DNA of 64,000 nt from Marinomonas sp. THO17 (GCF_040436405.1 NZ_AP031575.1:1878501-1942500); one strand, 5' to 3'. Shown: positions 1 to 8,559, numbered from the stretch's first letter. The notes: generated by a model from the sequence alone, not told the origin. Program-made: numbers and translations.

Positions 1-1001
1 CCTTGCTTCATAATACGAGCCACCGCCACTTCATCATCAATGACAATCTGATATTTATTCTGCGCTTCGCTACCTAATACTTCTCCAATAAAGGCATGAA
101 TCTGTTCGAAGTAATCCGCACTTTCTTTTGGCCCAGTAAACACAAATGGGAAAGGAATATTGGCATTTTTAGGGTGCAGTAAAATACCCAAAATATAGAG
201 AATTTCTTCCGCGGTTCCAGCACCACCAGGGAAGACAACAATCCCATGCCCGGCTCGCACGAAAGCCTCTAAACGTTTTTCTATGTCCGGCATGATCACT
301 AATTGATTGACGATCGGATTGGGCGATTCAGCTGCTATAATACCTGGTTCCGTCAGCCCCAAGTACACACCATCTTTAATACGCTGTTTGGCATGAGCAA
401 TGGCCGCTCCTTTCATTGGCCCTTTCATGGCACCAGGTCCACAACCGGTACAAATATTCAGATCACGTAAACCCAGTTCATGACCAACACGTTTGGTATA
501 ATCGTATTCATGACGAGCAATGGAATGACCACCCCAACAAACAATCAAATCTGGGGTTTGAATGCGGCGAAAAACATCGGCATTTCGCAGTAACTCAAAT
601 ACCACATTGGTTAATTTGTCTGAACTGGCGTTTTTAAGACCATCTTCTAAATCGTATTCGTGATGCGTGAAAATAATGTCACGCAATACGCTGAACAACA
701 TCTCACGCACACTACTAATCATCTTACCGTCAACAAAAGCACTGCTCGGCGCATTCTTCAGCTGCAATTTAACGCCTCGCTCTTGCTGAATAATTTGAAT
801 ATCAAAGTCACGATATTCATCCATAATAGCTTGCGGATCATCCGAATCACTGCCGCAGTTCAAAATAGCCAAAGCACAACGATGGAATAAATCATGAAGT
901 GGCCCTGATTCCTCAGACAAACGCGCCATTTCATCTTGTGACAACATTTCCAAAGCGCCTTTAGGCGCCACTAACGCATCTACGCGATCCTCATACTGCA
1001 T
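1..1001 (-). CDS. ppnN: Nucleotide 5'-monophosphate nucleosidase PpnN (YgdH), 3' end outside window
   Basis: The reading frame runs off the left edge; 333 codons are present, against about 454 residues for E. coli PpnN, so roughly the C-terminal quarter is missing. The translation starts MQYEDRVDALVAPKG after a strong GAGGAGGG ribosome site. It contains the LOG/lysine-decarboxylase-like signatures CTGCGPGAMKGPMKGA and VFPGGAGTAEEI, the second being the PGGxGTxxE nucleotide-binding loop. Known family role: cytosolic hydrolysis of purine and pyrimidine nucleoside monophosphates to base and ribose 5-phosphate, with ppGpp binding in E. coli. The long N-terminal extension before the Rossmann core separates it from short LOG proteins. 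It stands alone, with the MFS gene downstream of its 5' end on the same strand. Confidence 0.9.
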   Translation of the reverse strand, partial: MQYEDRVDALVAPKGALEMLSQDEMARLSEESGPLHDLFHRCALAILNCGSDSDDPQAIMDEYRDFDIQIIQQERGVKLQLKNAPSSAFVDGKMISSVREMLFSVLRDIIFTHHEYDLEDGLKNASSDKLTNVVFELLRNADVFRRIQTPDLIVCWGGHSIARHEYDYTKRVGHELGLRDLNICTGCGPGAMKGPMKGAAIAHAKQRIKDGVYLGLTEPGIIAAESPNPIVNQLVIMPDIEKRLEAFVRAGHGIVVFPGGAGTAEEILYILGILLHPKNANIPFPFVFTGPKESADYFEQIHAFIGEVLGSEAQNKYQIVIDDEVAVARIMKQ

Positions 1002-1138
1002 GATCGCCCTCCTCTTTTTTCATCTTATTTTTCATCTGTTTCATGTCTTTATATTGGTAGTGATGAACAGCTTTATCAAGCAGACGTAACAAAGTTAACA
1101 AAATATCCCTAATTTGAAATCAATAAGTTAGCGACGAT

Positions 1139-2359
1139 TTAGGCCATTTGAGCACGCAACCGAGCCACCGGGCGTTCATCAATCACAATGTGAATCAAGG
1201 CGGTAATCAAGGCAATAATGCAAGCTGCCCACCACACAACATCATAAGATCCGGTGTGATCATAAAGGTATCCGCCCAACCAAACTCCGCTGAATGAGCC
1301 AAGTTGATGACCAAGGAAAACTATGCCATACAACATGCCCATATAACGCAAACCAAACATTTGCGCGACCAAACCAGAAGTCGGTGGTACGGTAGCTAAC
1401 CAAAGCAAGCCAGTCACAATCGAGAACAGATACACTGACCAATCCGTCATTGGGAACACCATAAAGAGTGCGATGGCCACAGCGCGTAGTGCATAGATGA
1501 TGGTCAGTAGTTTCTTTTTCGAATAAATCCCTGCCCAACTGCCCGACAACAAACAACCAAAGATATTAAACAAACCAATCAGCGATAAACTGGCTACCGC
1601 CACTTCGGATGAAAAGCCTTCATCGGACAAGAAAGCTGGCATATGCACCGTGATGAAAGCCAATTGGAAGCCACAGACAAAAAAGCCCACCACCAGCAAC
1701 CAATAATGTCGATACACACCCGCTTCTTTTAATGCCTGCATCATGGTTTGCGTGTTTTCTGTGCTTTCTGCTTGGAAAGAAGCGGGTTGGGTTTCATGAC
1801 GAAAAGGACTCGACAATAACACCATCATTAGCGCGCAACCGGCTAACAAAAGCAGGGCGTTACTCCAACCGTAGGCCGCAATAAAACCTTGTGCGACTGG
1901 TATCACCAAGAGTTGTCCAGCCGAACCAGCGGCACTACCAAGACCAAGGGCAAAAGAGCGTTTTTCCGGCGCGACCATTCTCGCCAAAGCTGGCAAGACA
2001 ACCCCAAAACCCGTAGCGGCTATGCCCATGCCCATCAAGATGCCCGCCCCCAGATTTAAACTGGTTACACTGCCAGCATCGGTTGTGACATACAAACCTA
2101 ACGCATACAAAGCTGCCCCAATAAACAAGGTTTTCATGGTGCCAAAGCGATCGGAAAATGCACCAGCTAAAGGCTGAAACAATCCCCAGCATAAATTTTG
2201 TAACGCCAAGGCAAAAGCAAACACTTCACGACCATAACCAAACTCCTCGGAAATCGGCGTCATAAAGAAGCCCATGGAGGAACGCAAACCAAAGTTTAGT
2301 GCCAATAAAATACATACTAAGACAATGGCAAAACTCACTAATTTAACAGGCTGAGACAT
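1139..2359 (-). CDS. Major facilitator superfamily transporter
   Basis: A 406-residue hydrophobic protein with about twelve predicted membrane spans. The N-terminal half carries the MFS loop 2-3 signature (LAGAFSDRFGTMKTLF, of the G-x-x-x-D-R-x-G type), and a hydrophilic central loop near residues 190-210 separates two six-helix bundles. The start follows a GAGGAAG ribosome site. The overall look (FGLRSSMGFFMTPISEEFGYGR at the start, split here as FGLRSSMGFF then MTPISEEFGYGR) is that of monocarboxylate or oxalate/formate-type MFS carriers of the inner membrane. The substrate cannot be told from sequence. No co-transcribed enzyme gives a clue; the next gene upstream on this strand is a glutathione S-transferase. 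Confidence 0.85.
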   Translation of the reverse strand: MSQPVKLVSFAIVLVCILLALNFGLRSSMGFFMTPISEEFGYGREVFAFALALQNLCWGLFQPLAGAFSDRFGTMKTLFIGAALYALGLYVTTDAGSVTSLNLGAGILMGMGIAATGFGVVLPALARMVAPEKRSFALGLGSAAGSAGQLLVIPVAQGFIAAYGWSNALLLLAGCALMMVLLSSPFRHETQPASFQAESTENTQTMMQALKEAGVYRHYWLLVVGFFVCGFQLAFITVHMPAFLSDEGFSSEVAVASLSLIGLFNIFGCLLSGSWAGIYSKKKLLTIIYALRAVAIALFMVFPMTDWSVYLFSIVTGLLWLATVPPTSGLVAQMFGLRYMGMLYGIVFLGHQLGSFSGVWLGGYLYDHTGSYDVVWWAACIIALITALIHIVIDERPVARLRAQMA

Positions 2360-2482
2360 GAACTTCCTCGACTTCGTCTATAGGTGAAAGAGCATCAAAT
2401 CATAGGAGTAAAGACACAAAAAGAGCAAGCGAATCCATCGCCCCTGCCCTGTACTAAAACATCTCCCTCGCCTAGCTGAATT

Positions 2483-3148
2483 TTAAAGAGTTTGAAAACT
2501 ACCGCCCTTAGCTAACGCTTGTTGATAACTGGGTTGTTTTTCCACTGCGGTAAGGAAACGACGAATATTGGGATACTGATCTAAATTCATACGAGTACTG
2601 GATGCCTGTAAAGGAAAACTCATTTGAATGTCTGCGGCACTCATAGCATCACCAGCAAACCATTCGCGCTCTCCTAAAGTGACTTCTATGAAGTCCAACT
2701 GCGGCTGTAAACGGGGTAAAATGAACTTTTGCTGGACTTTATCCGTTAACGCTTTGGCAATGGGTTTGATGAAAAATGGCATGGGGCTTTTTGGTACTTT
2801 CATCATCACCAACTTCATCACTAATAAAGGCATTAAAGACCCTTCGGCAAAATGCAGCCAAAAACGATAATCCAACAAAGCCTGACCTTGCGCAGGTCGT
2901 AATCGTTGCTCGGAATCGTATGTATCGAGCAAGTATTCAATAATGGCGCCAGACTCCGCTATGGTATTTTCACCGTCAGTTATAACGGGGGCTTTACCCA
3001 GAGGATGCACTTTTTTAAGCGACTCAGGTGCAGCGGAGGTTTCTGGATCACGCTTATATTCGACAATGTCATACGCTAGATTAAGCTCTTCCAATAACCA
3101 TAAAATACGTTGCGAACGTGAATTTTCCAAATGATGAAGCGTTATCAT
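2483..3148 (-). CDS. Glutathione S-transferase family protein
   Basis: A 221-residue cytosolic GST. The N-terminal thioredoxin-like domain (about residues 1-80) starts MITLHHLENSRSQRILWLLE, with the Ser of SRSQRIL in the usual catalytic position, a cis-Pro region (KAPVITDG) and the ESGAIIEYL glutathione gamma-Glu contact. The C-terminal helical domain follows. I placed the start at 3148 rather than at an upstream in-frame Met (3205) because an AAGGGAAG ribosome site lies just before it and the alternative adds 19 residues unlike any GST. Likely role: glutathione conjugation or peroxide detoxification; substrate unknown. Confidence 0.88.
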   Translation of the reverse strand: MITLHHLENSRSQRILWLLEELNLAYDIVEYKRDPETSAAPESLKKVHPLGKAPVITDGENTIAESGAIIEYLLDTYDSEQRLRPAQGQALLDYRFWLHFAEGSLMPLLVMKLVMMKVPKSPMPFFIKPIAKALTDKVQQKFILPRLQPQLDFIEVTLGEREWFAGDAMSAADIQMSFPLQASSTRMNLDQYPNIRRFLTAVEKQPSYQQALAKGGSFQTL

Positions 3149-3293
3149 AATGACTTCCCTTGCAGACAAAAGTGTTTGATTTAGAGAGGAACATAGCAAG
3201 AGCAATATACAAAGTAGGGAAAATCAACACAAGAATTCACAACTCATTTAATAATGAATCGTACAATGAAAGACCGTCAAGGGTATTAAGTCC

Positions 3294-3458
3294 CTAGGCA
3301 AAGCCATGGGCTTGTGCTGAATATAAATATTCAGGTCTATGATCAAAGTTCCATTGAGCGGCTTCAATAATCTTCAATGTGCCATTTGGTTGACGAAATA
3401 AACAAGGGAAGGTTCATACCGCCAATACACCACCATTTGGTACTGCTAGTGTGGTCAT
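3294..3458 (-). pseudogene. Possible decayed small gene with in-frame TGA
   Basis: In the 3206-3501 gap one minus-strand frame reads MTTLAVPNGGVLAV, then TGA at 3416-3414, then a further 39 residues ending in AAQWNFDHRPEYLYSAQAHG and a TAG stop at 3296. The composition after the stop looks protein-like (aromatic and charged, no low-complexity), but I recognise no family. It could be the remains of a small gene broken by one nonsense change, or chance. No other gene is seen in this gap. Confidence 0.25.
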
Positions 3459-3501
3459 ATTGAACGGTATTATTTGTAATCTGTATTGCTCTATTAGAAG
3501 C

Positions 3502-3747
3502 CTATACAGGCTTTAATTGTCTTTGCAGGTCATGATAATTACCTACATATTCAGAGCCGTAGAAGAGTTGAGGTATCTTGGCTAGCTCCTGACCAATCAT
3601 ATAAATAAGTTCAGCTTTGGAAACCTGAGAGGATTCAGAATCTTCTATACGAACCGTCTCAAATACAATGTTATTACGCATTAAGGTATCTTCTGCCAAG
3701 CGGCACACGCCATCATTTGTTGCGCAATATAGTGTGTAATTTTTCAT
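3502..3747 (-). CDS. Glutaredoxin-like protein with non-canonical Cys spacing
   Basis: An 81-residue protein with the length and layout of class I glutaredoxins (GrxA type). The C-terminal half keeps the fold signatures KIPQLFYGSEYVGNYHDL, matching the cis-Pro (TVPQIF) and GG-x-D-L glutathione-site motifs of GrxA. The normal CPYC active site is replaced by Y-C-ATNDGV-C, i.e. Cys-x6-Cys, so dithiol chemistry of the usual kind is doubtful. I chose the Met at 3747 because AAGGAGATCAAG precedes it at good distance; an upstream in-frame Met at 3762 overlaps that ribosome site. It is divergent from the biosynthetic run that starts at 4128. It may be a monothiol or structural relative of Grx. Confidence 0.7.
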   Translation of the reverse strand: MKNYTLYCATNDGVCRLAEDTLMRNNIVFETVRIEDSESSQVSKAELIYMIGQELAKIPQLFYGSEYVGNYHDLQRQLKPV

Positions 3748-4127
3748 CTTGATCTCCTTCAAGTATGTGGTGGGATTAGCGCCTGTCGCCTTATTCCATG
3801 AGTCATACTTTAGAAGAATTACAAAACAATAAAAAATAAATTAAAATTAATATATAAATTAAACAAAACTATTTAATCACAAAACAGCTTCAAAACATTC
3901 TAAATGTGGATGCTCTATATAGACCTCTCTGCGGTTCCTGTATTTTATTAAGGTTACAAACATTCTTATTGAAATACGGGGTACGATAGAGAATAAATTT
4001 TACGTGCATAATAAATCATATTCCTTACACAAAAGATCACAATTCTCGTTCAAATAAGTATTTATAATACTAAAACAGAGTCTTAGAGGATTAAGGCTAT
4101 TAGGAGCAATCGCATAAGGAAGAATTT
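3748..4127 (+). promoter_or_regulatory. AT-rich intergenic region with candidate promoter for the 4128-10243 operon
   Basis: This 380-base gap has no convincing gene. It is very AT-rich. A perfect TATAAT lies at 4063-4068 with no good -35 box at 17 bases, and a weaker TTGAAA followed by an AATAAA about 17 bases later lies near 3978-4006. Either could drive the six-gene run. A purine-rich AAGGAAG lies 5-11 bases before the ATG at 4128. The divergent glutaredoxin-like gene presumably has its promoter here too. No regulator gene or clear operator palindrome was seen. Confidence 0.4.
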
Positions 4128-5141
4128 ATGCTTAAGGATATCGAAAAACCAATACAGAAAATAAGAAGCTCGTCTGCATGGGTAAGTTTCATAGAACAAA
4201 CTCCCAATCCCTTAATAATTAACACGCCTTTAGTAAAGTCTGATCTCCTAGCAAGAGCTTCTGGCATAGACGAAGTTTATTTTAAGGCTGAATACCTCCA
4301 GCTTGGAAATAGTTTTAAAATCCGAGGAGCTATTCACAAATTACAATCCTTACTGTCTCTTTCTCAAAAACCTATCGTATATACGGCTTCGGCAGGTAAT
4401 CATGGTATTGGTCTTGCCCTTGCTGCAAAAGCTCTTGGTTTCAAAGCCGTCATATATGTTCCAGAGAATACTCCTCAAATAAAACAAGAAAAGATTCTTG
4501 CTACAGGTGCAATCCTAAAAGCAGAGGGAAGTAATTTTGATGAAAGTGAGTTTTTAGCTAAAACTCATTGTGACAAAACCAAAGGAGAATACATATCTAG
4601 CTTTGATGATGATTATATAATTGCAGGAAACGGAGGAAGCATAGCGCGAGAAATATACCAAGCTTTAAACGAAAACATAGAAAATATGGACTTAATTGTA
4701 CCAATAGGAGGAGGTGGAATGGCATCGGGACTGGTCACTTTTTTCCACGGTAGTTGTCTTAGACTACTTGGAGTAGAACCAGAAAATGACTGCGCCATGT
4801 ATCACTCCGTTAAAAATCAAAGATTCCAGAAGGACTATATTGGGCAAGGAAGTTATGCCGACGGCTTAGCAGGCGCTATATCCCAACACACCTTCAACTT
4901 ATGCAGCACTGGATTACAGCAGGTTCTAACTGTATCCGAATCTGAAATACTTCAAGCAACTTGTTGGGCTTATGAGCAACTTGGAATTGTTATTGAAGGC
5001 TCATCTGCTGTCACTATTGCAGCTTTGTTAAATAAAAAAATTCAATTTTCGCCGAGAGTCTGTCTGATTCTAACTGGCTCAAATATTGATCAATCACTTA
5101 TAACAAAGGCGCGATCATTTAAACACACATTACCAATCTAA
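4128..5141 (+). CDS. Threonine/serine dehydratase-like PLP enzyme (fold type II)
   Basis: A 337-residue enzyme of the IlvA/SDS/EutB/BhcB family without an ACT domain. The PLP lysine lies in NSFKIRGA (about residue 64), the substrate-loop motif is TASAGNHGIG, the phosphate-binding glycine loop is PIGGGGMASG, and the C-terminal ring-N contact region is LTGSNID (usually SGGN). Family chemistry is beta-elimination of water from a beta-hydroxy amino acid to an enamine/imine, or sometimes racemisation or beta-replacement. First gene of a tight same-strand run (16 bases to the next). Its pairing with an ornithine-cyclodeaminase-like reductase at 7592 recalls BhcB-BhcD, EutB-EutC and, more loosely, SbnA-SbnB. 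The physiological substrate is unknown. Codon use is AT-richer than flanking core genes. Confidence 0.85.
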   Translation: MLKDIEKPIQKIRSSSAWVSFIEQTPNPLIINTPLVKSDLLARASGIDEVYFKAEYLQLGNSFKIRGAIHKLQSLLSLSQKPIVYTASAGNHGIGLALAAKALGFKAVIYVPENTPQIKQEKILATGAILKAEGSNFDESEFLAKTHCDKTKGEYISSFDDDYIIAGNGGSIAREIYQALNENIENMDLIVPIGGGGMASGLVTFFHGSCLRLLGVEPENDCAMYHSVKNQRFQKDYIGQGSYADGLAGAISQHTFNLCSTGLQQVLTVSESEILQATCWAYEQLGIVIEGSSAVTIAALLNKKIQFSPRVCLILTGSNIDQSLITKARSFKHTLPI

Positions 5142-5157
5142 ATACCAAGGACGAAAA

Positions 5158-6327
5158 ATGGAAATCAATCATTTACTAAAACAGGTTAGCACGCCTGCAT
5201 TCGTATATTGTTACGATACCTTAAAAAAATCTAAAGATAACGTACAAAATGCAATTGACGGATTATGCACCGGTAACTGGATTGCGTATTCCTATAAAAC
5301 CAACCCTCTATTAGCTCCTTATTTAGCAAACTTAGGGTGTGCTATGCAAGTCACATCTGTTCAACATTTAATGGAGGTTACTTCATTTCTTAGTGAAGAG
5401 GCCATAAGAAACAGCTTTTACTGTTCAGGCTCTTTAACTGCTAAAGACGCTTTAGAAGTTATTAAATCTGGAATATATATTGTCGTCGATTCTATTTCCC
5501 AGTTAGCCATTATTGATAAAGTGTCCCAGTCGTTAGATATAAAACCAAGGGTGTTGATTCGTGTTGATGCAGGTCAATCTGCCATAGACTCACCTTTTGG
5601 CACCTCTGGTATGTTGCAAGGTATTGATATAAAAACATTACCTAAGCTACTAAATAACCCCTATTCCAACGTACGTATTGTGGGAATTCATAATCACTTT
5701 GGTAGCCAAGTAACATCACTAGATGCATGGCAAGAAAATATTCGAAGAATTGCCACTATAGTCTGTGATCTAGATTACCCTTTAGAAATACTTAATTTGG
5801 GTGGAGGCACTCCCATAAATTACGATTCAATGAATGTCCCAAACATTGAAGAAATATATGAAAAAAGCCTAATCACCTCCTTAAAATCAATGAAAGATAT
5901 ACATCCAAGCCTAAAGATAGTTGTGGAGCCTGGTCGCTATATTGTCGGACCTTGTGGATTTTTGGTCGCAACAGCAACTAATTTACACTCTGCTGATAAT
6001 CGACAAGGTGCTAATTTAGATGCTTCTCTATTTGCCTCTTTCCAAGATCGTTTTCTTTCAAATTTATCATTCCAATTTCCTGTGCTAGAACCTAAAGCAG
6101 ATATTAACTCTAGTAGCAAGACTATTTTGCGAGGAAGCTCCCCGGCTTCAATAGACTATTTTGGTATTTATGAACATATACCGAATGTAAATCTAGGAGA
6201 TAAAATCATATTTGGCATGGCTGGAGCTTATGCATCGTCAATGGGAAGTGGGTTTTCTGGTGTTGAATGCCCAAAAGAATATGTGTTACGAGATCTTGCT
6301 CTAGAGGATATTAGTAATGACAAATAA
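5158..6327 (+). CDS. Diaminopimelate/ornithine decarboxylase-like PLP enzyme (fold type III), active-site Cys missing
   Basis: A 389-residue alanine-racemase-fold protein of the LysA family. The PLP lysine is in AYSYKTNPL (about residue 48), the HxHxGS-type motif is HNHFGSQ, the phosphate-binding loop is LNLGGGTPI, and EPGRYIVGPCGFLV is the conserved E-P-G-R strand. The C-terminal barrel contains GMAGAYASSMGSGF like the GAY motif of DAP decarboxylases. The usual G-P-x-C-x-x-x-D motif, whose Cys completes the neighbour's active site, reads RGSSPASID, so Cys is replaced by Pro. A decarboxylase with altered protonation, or an oxidative or transaminating relative, is possible. Starts after AAGGA; its 3' end overlaps the next gene by 11 bases, suggesting translational coupling. 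Confidence 0.85.
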   Translation: MEINHLLKQVSTPAFVYCYDTLKKSKDNVQNAIDGLCTGNWIAYSYKTNPLLAPYLANLGCAMQVTSVQHLMEVTSFLSEEAIRNSFYCSGSLTAKDALEVIKSGIYIVVDSISQLAIIDKVSQSLDIKPRVLIRVDAGQSAIDSPFGTSGMLQGIDIKTLPKLLNNPYSNVRIVGIHNHFGSQVTSLDAWQENIRRIATIVCDLDYPLEILNLGGGTPINYDSMNVPNIEEIYEKSLITSLKSMKDIHPSLKIVVEPGRYIVGPCGFLVATATNLHSADNRQGANLDASLFASFQDRFLSNLSFQFPVLEPKADINSSSKTILRGSSPASIDYFGIYEHIPNVNLGDKIIFGMAGAYASSMGSGFSGVECPKEYVLRDLALEDISNDK

Positions 6328-7588
6328 AATTTTATCCTCTCTTGTTAAGGAAGAAGAGGTTTGCCAATCATTTCTTCATATGACGTCATATGAAAATCGC
6401 CTATCAAATACAGCAAGTAGTTTTCTTTCTTCCGATTTAGGTAATCGCTATCATTTAAGTACACCATCTAGCCATAACGGTTCAGATATTAGTGTTCATA
6501 TTGCAGGTTTTAATTGTCGAACTCTCTCTAGTGTTCATCAACTGGAGCTAGAGGCACATTCTGCAGTACAAACCATGTTTAATGCTAGCCATGCTGAGTT
6601 AAGGCTGGTATCCGGGGTTCACGCAACACTATCCACCATTGCAGCAATGACTGAACCTGGACAGATTGTATATTCTATTGCTCCAGAAGATGGAGGTCAT
6701 TTTGCCACTAAACATGTTGTTGAGTCTTTAGGAAGGAATTCAAAATATATTCCTTGGGATACAAAAAACTTAAATATTGACCTTACAAAAACTCAAAATG
6801 CTTTTAAAAAAGACTTTCCTAGCATGGTCTTTTTGGATCACGGAACTCCTCTTTTTAATCTACCTGTTTCTCAATTAAAAGAAATGCTTCCACCGGAAGG
6901 TCTTTTAGTATACGACGCATCGCATACTCTAGGGTTAATAGCTGGAGGGTATTTCCAAAAGCCATTATTAGAAGGAGCTGATGTTATCCAAGGAAACACC
7001 CATAAAACATTTCCTGGCCCACAAAAAGCAATGGTTCTTTTTAAAAATGCTGAATTAGGAGCACGATATTCTGACTCCATTTCTCTTGGGTTGGTGTCTA
7101 GTCAGCATACACATCACACTATTGCATTAGGCATCACTATTTTAGAAATGCAAAAGTTCGGGACTCAGTATGCTGGAGACATGCTAAATAATGCTCAACA
7201 TCTTGGAGAAAAGATGATGTCAGAAGGACTTGGCTTAGTGTCTCATAATGGCATATTCACAACGTCCCATGAACTCCTTATCAACAAAGGTTGGTTTGAT
7301 AATTATTTACAAGGCGTAGATAGGTTATTTAATGTAGGGATCAGTGTGAATGGGCGCATAGCATTTTCCCAACCAACCATTCGAATAGGAGTTCAAGAAA
7401 TTACCCGTCGGGGTATGAGCTCACTACAAATGACTCAAATTGCAAAGATCTTCAAATTAGCCCTCCAAGATTCCAAGTCCGTAGACTATATCCAAACAGC
7501 CATAGCAGAGCTTAATCAGGAATTTGATCAAGTGTTTTATTCATTTGATCAACCAAAAGCTTCACTCCATGCAGCTAACAGGAGATAA
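6317..7588 (+). CDS. Serine hydroxymethyltransferase-like PLP enzyme (fold type I), possible aldolase or transaldolase
   Basis: A 423-residue SHMT-family protein. The PLP lysine lies in QGNTHKTFPGPQKAM (compare THKTLRGPRGG of SHMT), the ring-N aspartate is in DASHTLGL, and an N-terminal SYENRLS matches the catalytic-Glu region SENF of SHMT. The sequence has diverged strongly from housekeeping GlyA, including the tetrahydrofolate region and C-terminal domain, so it is unlikely to be the cell's SHMT. Known divergent relatives in natural-product loci include threonine transaldolases and alpha-methylserine or aldolase enzymes that join an amino acid to an aldehyde. It could make or cleave a beta-hydroxy amino acid handled by the dehydratase at 4128. 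The start overlaps the previous gene; AGAGGATATTAGTA precedes the ATG. Confidence 0.82.
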   Translation: MTNKILSSLVKEEEVCQSFLHMTSYENRLSNTASSFLSSDLGNRYHLSTPSSHNGSDISVHIAGFNCRTLSSVHQLELEAHSAVQTMFNASHAELRLVSGVHATLSTIAAMTEPGQIVYSIAPEDGGHFATKHVVESLGRNSKYIPWDTKNLNIDLTKTQNAFKKDFPSMVFLDHGTPLFNLPVSQLKEMLPPEGLLVYDASHTLGLIAGGYFQKPLLEGADVIQGNTHKTFPGPQKAMVLFKNAELGARYSDSISLGLVSSQHTHHTIALGITILEMQKFGTQYAGDMLNNAQHLGEKMMSEGLGLVSHNGIFTTSHELLINKGWFDNYLQGVDRLFNVGISVNGRIAFSQPTIRIGVQEITRRGMSSLQMTQIAKIFKLALQDSKSVDYIQTAIAELNQEFDQVFYSFDQPKASLHAANRR

Positions 7589-7591
7589 ACA

Positions 7592-8533
7592 GTGATTTTT
7601 CTTAGTAAAAAAGAGATTCTCAAAGTCCTTGAAAATATAGATATATTTAACTGTATAGAAGAGGGGTTCATTGCGTTCTCAAAAGGTGAAGCGCTAATTC
7701 CTCCTGTTGCTGGAATGGAGTTTGCCTCTCCACCTGGAGAAGTCCATATAAAATATGGTGCTATAAATAACCATTCAGAATATGTCATTAAAATTGCTTC
7801 GGGTTTCTATGAAAACCCGAAAATAGGCATGCCCTCCAGCAATGGGGTTATGATGGTTTTTTCAAAAGTCACAGGAGAACTCTTATCCGTTTTGCATGAT
7901 GAGGGATATCTTACAGACATTAGAACGGCGATTGCAGGAGCGATTTCTGCACGCTTACTTGCTCCTAAACATATAAAAAAAATAGGCATAATAGGAACAG
8001 GTACTCAAGCTAGACTTCAGCTCTCATATTTGAAGTACATAACGAAGTGCAGAGATGTTGTTATCTATGGGCGTCGAAAAGATGCTTGCCATAGTTTTCA
8101 TAAAGATATGGCAGCGGAAGGTTTTAACATAAATATTGCCCATAGCATCTCTGAGCTAGCAGTTTCATGTAACTTAATAGTTACTACTACAACATCACGA
8201 GACGCTCTTCTTATGGCTAAAGATATACAGCTTGGCACCCACATAACAGCAGTTGGTGCAGATACTCCAGGTAAACAAGAGTTAGACCCTAAATTATTTG
8301 CAAAAGCCGATAGAGTTGTGGCTGATAGTATCGGGCAGTGTGTTGAGAGAGGGGAATGTGCCATAGGAATTCATAAGGGGTATTTACATAAGCAGCAAAT
8401 AGTAGAGCTTGGAGAGTTGCTAGAAAAAAACAACACTTCCAGAGAAGAGACAGATATCACTATTGCTGATCTAACTGGAGTCGCAGTCCAGGACATTCAG
8501 ATTGCTACTGCCGTTTATCACAACTCACTATAA
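7592..8533 (+). CDS. Ornithine cyclodeaminase/mu-crystallin family NAD(P)-dependent enzyme
   Basis: A 313-residue protein of the OCD family. The dinucleotide-binding loop is GIIGTGTQARLQ (about residues 130-141), with DIRTAIAGAISARLLAP just before it, as in EutC, SbnB and iminosuccinate reductase BhcD; HITAVGADTPGKQELDP is the family G-A-D-x-P-G-K-x-E-L motif. Members reduce cyclic or acyclic imines, or oxidatively deaminate amino acids. The start is GTG, chosen because GGAG lies 7 bases before it and the gene begins 3 bases after the SHMT-like stop. In this context it would most simply reduce the imine produced by the dehydratase-like enzyme, but this is inference. Confidence 0.85.
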   Translation: MIFLSKKEILKVLENIDIFNCIEEGFIAFSKGEALIPPVAGMEFASPPGEVHIKYGAINNHSEYVIKIASGFYENPKIGMPSSNGVMMVFSKVTGELLSVLHDEGYLTDIRTAIAGAISARLLAPKHIKKIGIIGTGTQARLQLSYLKYITKCRDVVIYGRRKDACHSFHKDMAAEGFNINIAHSISELAVSCNLIVTTTTSRDALLMAKDIQLGTHITAVGADTPGKQELDPKLFAKADRVVADSIGQCVERGECAIGIHKGYLHKQQIVELGELLEKNNTSREETDITIADLTGVAVQDIQIATAVYHNSL

Positions 8534-8559
8534 TTTCTATCTCACTGTAAGGAGACAAA

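Noticed and set aside
4128..8533. Ectoine utilisation operon (EutB/EutC)
   Set aside because: The dehydratase-like and OCD-like pair fits, but no ectoine hydrolase, deacetylase or aminotransferase (DoeA/DoeB or EutD/EutE type) is present, and the DAP-decarboxylase-like, SHMT-like and YqcI/YcgG genes do not belong to that pathway.
4128..8533. Staphyloferrin-type diaminopropionate synthesis (SbnA/SbnB) leading to a siderophore
   Set aside because: The fold type II enzyme has the SFKxRGA threonine-dehydratase motif rather than the cysteine-synthase-type one of SbnA, and there are no NIS synthetases or TonB receptor genes.
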